From: Verrucomicrobiota bacterium | GTDB taxonomy: Bacteria > Verrucomicrobiota > Verrucomicrobiia > Chthoniobacterales > UBA10450 | Assembly: GCA_003218345.1 (NCBI GenBank) | Contig: QHNF01000080.1 | Span: 1-10,869 of the forward strand | Length of the DNA stretch: 10,869 bases | Reading direction: 5' to 3' | In this document: positions 6,604 through 10,869 of the stretch, in pieces | Layout: each line of letters begins with the position of its first letter | Numbering within the stretch: position 1 is the stretch's first letter | The notes under the pieces: generated by a model | The model's database searches: none | Told to the model about the DNA's origin: nothing | The model's input: the letters and a program-made list of their open reading frames with translations, nothing else | Program-made: the position numbers and the translations under genes

Positions 6604-7395
6604 TCACCTGACGCTGACATTCGGTTGCGCATCCACCTGGAGGCGGTCCCCTACTCGTATTTTTTCTTTGCTTGAATCCATTTCCTGAATCACGGCGCCG
6701 CAAATCTTTTGTCGTACATCGACTACTCGCAGAGTCGCGATCTTTCGGTCGCCCCGCATCACCCGCATAGGCATCCCGATCTTAACACCCTGTTTTTCGC
6801 CGAGGTTGCCGACCACAAAGGACCATTCGTCCTTCACGCTGATCACGTCCGCATCCATCAAACTCGGTTCCGGTAAATCCGGTGCGCTGTTGGATTTTGT
6901 GAACAGCTTGTTTGTGCTGCGCAACTGTGTCTCCACGTCCATCCGCGCCTTCGCATCGCCGCCCTGCGACGTTTTTAAATAACACAACATCGCCTCGTTC
7001 AGACGCAACATCTGGTCGCGATGCTCATCGCGCTCTTTCTGCGCGAGCTGAAGATCGCTCACTGCCGCCAGCAAACGCTGTTCCAGCTTCGCCCGGTCTT
7101 TGTTCGCTGAAGCCAGCCCCAGAGCCTCCATTCGCAATTCCAAATCGGAATATTTGCGGCGAAACAATTCCGCCTCCGCATTGGACTCCGCCAGACTGCT
7201 GGTCAATGTCTTAAGCGATTCCTGCGCAATAGACAATTGCCTTTGCAGTTGTTCGTTTTCCTCCAGCGACGCTTCGCCGCTTACCGCGCGTCCCGCATCT
7301 TCACTCTTGGATTCTGACAAAGAACTATTCCCATCTGCCGCCAGTCTTCCGACGAGCAACAGGCCCACAAACATAATCATCGATCCCCGACTCAT
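6604..7395 (-). CDS. Predicted secreted coiled-coil protein inserted in the S10 cluster
   Basis: I do not recognise a named family. The 263-aa product has a Sec-type signal peptide: MSRGSM, a hydrophobic core IMFVGLLLVG (residues 7-16) and the likely cleavage region RLAA-DG (around 20/21). No lipobox Cys is present. Residues about 42-140 are Glu/Gln/Leu/Arg-rich with heptad character (NEQLQRQLSIAQESLKTLTS, KLEQRLLAAVSDLQLAQKER), indicating coiled coil with a break near 92-100. Residues about 181-255 form a beta-rich domain with two turns of the type GVKIGMPMRVMRG and KIRVGDRLQVD. The frame is open upstream through rpsS, but only a start after the rpsS stop makes sense; ATG 7395, 7380 or 7374 are possible, and 7374 has GGGGA 9 nt upstream. 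A periplasmic or envelope role is inferred from the signal peptide. Confidence 0.85.
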   Translation of the reverse strand: MSRGSMIMFVGLLLVGRLAADGNSSLSESKSEDAGRAVSGEASLEENEQLQRQLSIAQESLKTLTSSLAESNAEAELFRRKYSDLELRMEALGLASANKDRAKLEQRLLAAVSDLQLAQKERDEHRDQMLRLNEAMLCYLKTSQGGDAKARMDVETQLRSTNKLFTKSNSAPDLPEPSLMDADVISVKDEWSFVVGNLGEKQGVKIGMPMRVMRGDRKIATLRVVDVRQKICGAVIQEMDSSKEKIRVGDRLQVDAQPNVSVR

Positions 7396-7408
7396 TGCCC
7401 ATTTGGGC

Positions 7409-7436
7409 AATCGAAAATCGAAAATCGAAAGTCGAA
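7409..7436. repeat. 7-bp tandem repeat, four copies, before the inserted gene
   Basis: AATCGAA occurs three times in tandem and is followed by AGTCGAA, filling the middle of the 49-nt spacer between rpsS and the inserted coiled-coil gene. It lies just upstream of that gene's start in the transcript and displaces any recognisable Shine-Dalgarno. Confidence 0.92.
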
Positions 7437-7444
7437 AATTCACA

Positions 7445-7723
7445 TTACTTAGCCACCTTCGCCGTGTGCGAACCGTGTTTCTTAAACACGCGCGTAGGTG
7501 AAAATTCACCGAGCTTGTGACCAACCATGTTCTCAGTGACGAAAACGGAGATAAACGTCTTTCCGTTGTGCACCAAAAACGTGTGGCCGACAAAATCCGG
7601 CGTCACCATCGAGCGCCGCGACCACGTTTTGATCGGTTTCTTTGCGCCCGCGCTGTTCATCTTGTCGATCTTCTCCAGAAGATACGACTCGACGAAGGGT
7701 CCCTTCTTTAATGATCTAGCCAT
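7445..7723 (-). CDS. rpsS: Small ribosomal subunit protein uS19 (S19)
   Basis: S19 lies in the head of the 30S subunit and takes part in bridges to the 50S. The 92-aa product [20 protein letters not shown], the segment [19 protein letters not shown] and the C-terminal signature [20 protein letters not shown] are characteristic, and the length is the family norm. A TTG three codons upstream is possible but ATG 7723 fits the conserved [10 protein letters not shown] start. It is followed not by rplV, as in nearly all S10 clusters, but by the secreted coiled-coil protein gene. Confidence 0.97.
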   Translation of the reverse strand: MARSLKKGPFVESYLLEKIDKMNSAGAKKPIKTWSRRSMVTPDFVGHTFLVHNGKTFISVFVTENMVGHKLGEFSPTRVFKKHGSHTAKVAK

Positions 7724-7746
7724 AATTATCAAGTGATTTGTAACTC

Positions 7747-7825
7747 GTGAATCGAGATTCGAGATTTGTGAATCGACTTAGCGTGTTGCGCAATCTGATT
7801 CGCGTTTCACGATTTACCGATTCAC
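7747..7825. repeat. GTGAATCGA-family repeats in the rplB-rpsS spacer
   Basis: GTGAATCGA occurs at 7747-7755 and 7768-7776, with GAGATTCGAGA between them, and the inverted form CGATTCAC at 7818-7825 overlaps the rplB stop codon. Degenerate versions (TTTCACGATTT) lie between. They occupy most of the 98-nt spacer; no promoter or terminator was recognised in it. Confidence 0.75.
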
Positions 7826-8670
7826 GCCTTCTTTTTTGGCTTTCTCCTTTCCAAAATAAAACGATCACTCGGCTTGTGTTTGCTCCGCGTTTTGAATCCT
7901 TTAGCCAATTGTCCCCAGGGACTAACCGGGTGATGCCGGCCGCCGCCTCCTTTTGACTTTCCCTGGCCGCCACCCATCGGATGATCGATCGGGTTCATGG
8001 CCATGCCGCGCACGTGCGGGCGGCGGCCTCGCCAGCGAGTGCGTCCCGCCTTACCACTCGACACATTCATGTGATCAACATTTCCCACCTGACCGATTGT
8101 GGCGAAGCAGTTTTCGTGAATCCGTCGAATTTCGCCCGAAGGCATTTTCACCAGTGCGTAACCCCCTTCGATGTTTGTTAACGTCGCCTGTTGCCCGGCA
8201 CTGCGCGCAACCTGGCCACCGCGGCCCGGACTCAACTCAATATTATGAATGTTAGCACCAAGCGGAATCGCGCGAAGCGGCAGCGCATTTCCCAGGTCAG
8301 GGGCAGCATCATCTCCGGCGGCGACCGTCGATCCCACTCGAAGTCCGTTCGGCGCGAGAATGTAACTTAGCGCGCCATCCGCATATTTGATGAGAGCAAT
8401 GCGCGCAGAACGGTTCGGATCGTACTCGATCCCGAGGACCTCTGCGGGGACACCGCGCTTGCGCCGCTTAAAATCGACCTTACGATATTTCTGTTTGTGA
8501 CCGCCCCCGATGTGCCGTGAGGTGAGCCGGCCGTAGTTATTGCGACCGCCGCTTTTTTTCTTCGGCTCAACAAGCTTCCTGGCAGGGCGCCACTTCGTGA
8601 TTTCATCGAAGCCCGGCAGCGACTTGAAACGCAGCGTCGGCGTTAGTGGGCGAAATTCTTTTAATGCCAT
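7822..8670 (-). CDS. rplB: Large ribosomal subunit protein uL2 (L2)
   Basis: L2 is a primary 23S rRNA-binding protein near the peptidyl transferase centre, required for subunit association and tRNA binding. The 282-aa product shows the RNA-binding region ([39 protein letters not shown]), [20 protein letters not shown], and the C-terminal signature [15 protein letters not shown]. His230 in DHP corresponds to the conserved His229 of E. coli L2; the following position is Met rather than His (DHPM), as also seen in other phyla. The start [14 protein letters not shown] aligns with the family. A 20-bp palindrome lies just upstream. Confidence 0.98.
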   Translation of the reverse strand: MALKEFRPLTPTLRFKSLPGFDEITKWRPARKLVEPKKKSGGRNNYGRLTSRHIGGGHKQKYRKVDFKRRKRGVPAEVLGIEYDPNRSARIALIKYADGALSYILAPNGLRVGSTVAAGDDAAPDLGNALPLRAIPLGANIHNIELSPGRGGQVARSAGQQATLTNIEGGYALVKMPSGEIRRIHENCFATIGQVGNVDHMNVSSGKAGRTRWRGRRPHVRGMAMNPIDHPMGGGQGKSKGGGGRHHPVSPWGQLAKGFKTRSKHKPSDRFILERRKPKKKA

Positions 8671-8679
8671 AACGGTTAC

Positions 8680-8699
8680 AAATTCGAAATTTCGAATTT
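8680..8699. repeat. Perfect 20-bp palindrome between rplW and rplB
   Basis: AAATTCGAAATTTCGAATTT is identical to its reverse complement and contains two TTCGAA sites. It directly abuts the TAG stop of rplW (8700-8702) and ends 9 nt before the rplB start codon, filling most of the 29-nt spacer. It could be a protein-binding site or the remnant of a repeat array; as RNA it would form only a small hairpin. Confidence 0.9.
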
Positions 8700-8981
8700 C
8701 TAGATGAGATCGATCTTCTCGCCTTCCTTCAACGTTACGATCGCTTTCTTCCAGTGCGGCCGTCGCCCCAATGGGCCACGGACGCGTTTCTTCTTGCCTG
8801 CATAGTTACAGGTGTTCACATCGACGACTTTCTTTTGAAACAGGCGTTCAATTGCGTTCTTGATCTGAATTTTGTTCGCCCGCGGACTGACTCGAAAGAC
8901 ATACTTATTCTGCTTCTCACTCATCAGTGTTGACTTTTCAGTCAGTGAGGCAGTTTGAATAATCTCGTGCGACTCGTTCAT
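8700..8981 (-). CDS. rplW: Large ribosomal subunit protein uL23 (L23)
   Basis: L23 sits at the polypeptide exit site and is the docking point for trigger factor and SRP. The 93-aa product contains [20 protein letters not shown] (N-terminal domain), [20 protein letters not shown] and the loop region [20 protein letters not shown], ending KEGEKIDLI, all typical. The start ATG 8981 lies 4 nt after the rplD stop. Confidence 0.96.
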   Translation of the reverse strand: MNESHEIIQTASLTEKSTLMSEKQNKYVFRVSPRANKIQIKNAIERLFQKKVVDVNTCNYAGKKKRVRGPLGRRPHWKKAIVTLKEGEKIDLI

Positions 8982-8985
8982 TGCA

Positions 8986-9621
8986 TCACTCCGTAGCTTC
9001 GCGACCGTGCGATGGGCGAGTCCTCTCCGCTAATTTCTCCAATGCTTTCTGGGTAACGAGGATTTTCTCGAAGGCGAGTAATTGCTCTGTATTTACATCT
9101 GAAGCAGTTGCGAGCGTCACCGGTTTGACGTTGCGCGCCGATTTGAAGGTTGTTTCGTCGAACGCATCCGAGATTAACAAAATCTGCCGGGCGTCTGTTT
9201 GTTTTTTCAACAGCGCCACAAACGACTTCGTCTTCAGCTCTGGCACGACAAATTTATCGATCGTTAAAACGGCGCCTTCATTGATGCGCTCACTCAGCGC
9301 CTTTCGAAAAGCGAGACGCCGCACGGACTTGGAAATCTTTTTGGAATAATCACGCGGCTTTGGTCCGAAAACGACGCCACCACCGCGCCAGATAGGCGAG
9401 GATTTGTAACCGGCCCGTGCGCGGCCGGTCCCTTTCTGTCGCCACGGTTTTGCGCCGGAGAGATCCACTTCCGCTTTGGTTTTGGTGTTGGCCGAACCAG
9501 AACGACGCGCCGCACGCATGGCAACGACTGTGTCATGGATGGCCTGCGTACCATGTCCGTCTTCAATCATCTCAATCCTGGCTTCCTTGGCAGCGGTTTT
9601 GGTTAAAACTTTTGCGCTCAT
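8986..9621 (-). CDS. rplD: Large ribosomal subunit protein uL4 (L4)
   Basis: L4 binds domain I of 23S rRNA and its extended loop reaches the exit tunnel; in E. coli it also represses the S10 operon, though no leader site is visible here. The loop is seen at about residues 56-95 (GAKPWRQKGTGRARAGYKSS, IWRGGGVVFGPKPRDYSKK). The C-terminal globular part includes KTKSFVALLKKQTDARQILL and DETTFKSARNVKPV. 211 aa is normal. ATG 9621 overlaps the rplC stop as ATGA. Confidence 0.97.
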   Translation of the reverse strand: MSAKVLTKTAAKEARIEMIEDGHGTQAIHDTVVAMRAARRSGSANTKTKAEVDLSGAKPWRQKGTGRARAGYKSSPIWRGGGVVFGPKPRDYSKKISKSVRRLAFRKALSERINEGAVLTIDKFVVPELKTKSFVALLKKQTDARQILLISDAFDETTFKSARNVKPVTLATASDVNTEQLLAFEKILVTQKALEKLAERTRPSHGREATE

Positions 9622-10268
9622 GTCTTGTCCTGGCTTGCCGCTGGTTTCTTGATTGCAGGGCGAACGACAACATAACTTCCATTCGCTCCCGGAACGGCGC
9701 CGCTGATTAAAATGATTTTTTCAGTGTCGCGCACCTGCATGACTTGAAGATTCTGCACGGTGACACGTTCATCGCCGAGATGGCCCGGCATGCCTTGGTT
9801 TTTCCAAATGCGTCCCGGAGTGGAACGATTGCCAACTGCGCCGATGCGCCGGTGGGTTTTCGAACCGTGCGCCGCGCCTTGTCCATGAAAATTGTGCTTC
9901 TTCATCACGCCCTGAAACCCTTTTCCTTTCGATCGGCCAATTACATCGACATAATCGCCGGCTTGAAACTGCGTAACGCTTAAGTTGATCTCGCCTTCGG
10001 GAAGATCGCTGGTCAGGCGAAACTCGCGCACAAATTTTTGCGGCTCGACGCCGGCTTTCTTGAATTCGCCAAGCAGCGGTTTGGTCACGCGCGATTCTTT
10101 CTGAGCGCCGAACCCAACCTGCACCGCGGAATAGCCCTCGTTTTCTTCGGTCAAGCGACGCAGCAAAAGGTTATCGCCAGCCGCGATCACGGTCACGGGA
10201 CACAATCGGCCCTTGGCGTCGTAAACGCTGGTCATACCGATTTTTTGTCCAAGAAGTCCGATGCTCAT
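9618..10268 (-). CDS. rplC: Large ribosomal subunit protein uL3 (L3)
   Basis: L3 initiates 50S assembly and extends a loop toward the peptidyl transferase centre. MSIGLLGQKIGMTSVYDAKG is the N-terminal signature; GRSKGKGFQGVMKKHNFHGQ and GAVGNRSTPGRIWKNQGMPG (from residue 143) are the extended loop, and GHLGDERVTVQNLQVM follows. The glutamine methylated by PrmB in E. coli (Gln150 in GQNQTPG) is replaced here by Asn147 in GNRSTPG, so that modification is not expected. 216 aa is normal. It begins 37 nt after rpsJ; that spacer holds a perfect palindrome GAGGCGCCTC (10293-10302) but no nearby Shine-Dalgarno. Confidence 0.97.
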   Translation of the reverse strand: MSIGLLGQKIGMTSVYDAKGRLCPVTVIAAGDNLLLRRLTEENEGYSAVQVGFGAQKESRVTKPLLGEFKKAGVEPQKFVREFRLTSDLPEGEINLSVTQFQAGDYVDVIGRSKGKGFQGVMKKHNFHGQGAAHGSKTHRRIGAVGNRSTPGRIWKNQGMPGHLGDERVTVQNLQVMQVRDTEKIILISGAVPGANGSYVVVRPAIKKPAASQDKT

Positions 10269-10305
10269 AACCGCGCGATTGCAAATGTTTCAGAGGCGCC
10301 TCCGC

Positions 10306-10617
10306 TTAAATCTTAATCGTAATGTCAACGCCCGCAGGCAAATTCAGTTTCTTTAATTCGTCCACCGTCTTCGCAGTCGGTTCAATGATGTCGAGCAGCC
10401 GTTTGTGGGTGCGAATTTCAAATTGTTCCATCGACTTTTTATCGACGTGCGGAGAGCGATTCACCGTGAATTTCTCGATCAATGTTGGCAGCGGAATCGG
10501 CCCGGCCACGCGCGCCCCAGTGCGTTTGGCAGTCTCCACAATATCCACGGCCGATTGATCGAGCATGCGATGATCGAACGCTTTCAACCGAATCCGGATG
10601 CGCTGGCCATTACTCAT
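10306..10617 (-). CDS. rpsJ: Small ribosomal subunit protein uS10 (S10, NusE)
   Basis: S10 is a 30S head protein that, with NusB, also acts in transcription antitermination in well-studied bacteria. The 103-aa product has the expected length; [40 protein letters not shown] and [20 protein letters not shown] are the family signatures, and it ends [14 protein letters not shown] 10617 overlaps the fusA stop as ATGA, and GAGG lies 4 nt upstream within the fusA coding end. The direct fusA-rpsJ junction shows that the str and S10 clusters are joined here without tuf in between. Confidence 0.98.
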   Translation of the reverse strand: MSNGQRIRIRLKAFDHRMLDQSAVDIVETAKRTGARVAGPIPLPTLIEKFTVNRSPHVDKKSMEQFEIRTHKRLLDIIEPTAKTVDELKKLNLPAGVDITIKI

Positions 10618-10869
10618 TTGGCCTCTTTCTGGTCGAGAATGGCCGGCACCAGGTTCGGCGGCACCGGTTGGAAATGCGATGGTTCCATCGAATAACTGGA
10701 GCGACCTTTCGAAAGCGAACGAATGGCAGTCGCGTAGCCGAACAGCTCCGCGAGTGGGACCTCGGCGTGAATGATGGCGAGATTGCCGCGTGTCTCGATA
10801 TTGTTAATGCTGCCGCGACGCCGGCTCAAGTCACCGCAGATGTCTCCCTGAAACTCGTCCGGGGTGATG
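10614..10869 (-). CDS. fusA: Translation elongation factor G, C-terminal end (gene enters from outside the window)
   Basis: EF-G is the GTPase that drives ribosomal translocation. Only the last 84 codons plus the stop are in the window. They read [40 protein letters not shown] and [17 protein letters not shown], the conserved domain V of EF-G, ending DQKEAK. The motif GDLSRRRG and the segment [14 protein letters not shown] distinguish it from other GTPases. The 5' part with the GTP-binding motifs lies beyond the right edge. The stop overlaps the start of rpsJ. Confidence 0.97.
   Translation of the reverse strand, partial: ITPDEFQGDICGDLSRRRGSINNIETRGNLAIIHAEVPLAELFGYATAIRSLSKGRSSYSMEPSHFQPVPPNLVPAILDQKEAK

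Noticed and set aside
7396..7593. Upstream extension of the inserted gene's frame into rpsS (total 329 aa)
   Set aside because: The first 66 codons overlap rpsS and the tandem-repeat spacer, and would bury the signal peptide; the start after the rpsS stop is preferred.
10293..10302. GAGGCGCCTC palindrome in the rpsJ-rplC spacer as an operator or ribosome binding site
   Set aside because: A 10-bp GC-rich palindrome is weak evidence alone, and the GGAGG within it is about 30 nt from the rplC start, too far for a Shine-Dalgarno.

Overview
The window is a nearly complete bacterial str/S10/spc-type ribosomal protein supercluster, transcribed entirely from the minus strand (right to left). In transcription order it reads fusA (3' end only), rpsJ, rplC, rplD, rplW, rplB, rpsS, a secreted coiled-coil protein gene that does not belong to the canonical cluster, rplV, rpsC, rplP, a repeat-bearing spacer, rpmC, rpsQ (broken in this sequence), rplN, rplX, rplE, rpsH, rplF, rplR, rpsE, rplO and secY (5' end only). 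No RNA genes, CRISPR arrays, transposase genes or convincing promoters or terminators are visible, and no gene-free stretch exceeds 300 bases; the longest is 166 bp, between rplP and rpmC.

Likely organism: a member of the PVC group, probably Verrucomicrobiota (for example a soil Spartobacteria-type lineage). This is inference. It rests on the absence of rpsN between rplE and rpsH and of rpmD between rpsE and rplO (the arrangement known from Chlamydia), the style of the r-proteins (alanine/lysine-rich tails, SecY and S17 sequence), poor Shine-Dalgarno use, and small repetitive DNA in the spacers. No database search was possible.

Layout. 10869-8986 is very compact: fusA/rpsJ and rplC/rplD overlap by ATGA. 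From 8985 to 4237 the cluster is looser, and its longer spacers carry repetitive DNA: a perfect 20-bp palindrome (rplW-rplB), GTGAATCGA repeats (rplB-rpsS), a 7-bp tandem array (rpsS-insert gene), a hairpin with tandem 8-mers (insert gene-rplV), a dispersed-repeat-like element with a 34-bp flanking duplication (rplP-rpmC), and a (CT)16 microsatellite (rpsQ-rplN). From 4236 to 438 the spc half is compact again, with 4-nt overlaps or short gaps, except 38 nt before rpsH's downstream neighbour rplF and 31 nt before secY.

The genes make the core of both ribosomal subunits together with the elongation factor EF-G and the protein-export channel SecY. The points that depart from a textbook cluster are (1) a signal-peptide-bearing coiled-coil protein gene inserted between rpsS and rplV, (2) an apparent small deletion with frameshift in the essential gene rpsQ, and (3) the repeat-mediated rearrangement between rplP and rpmC.
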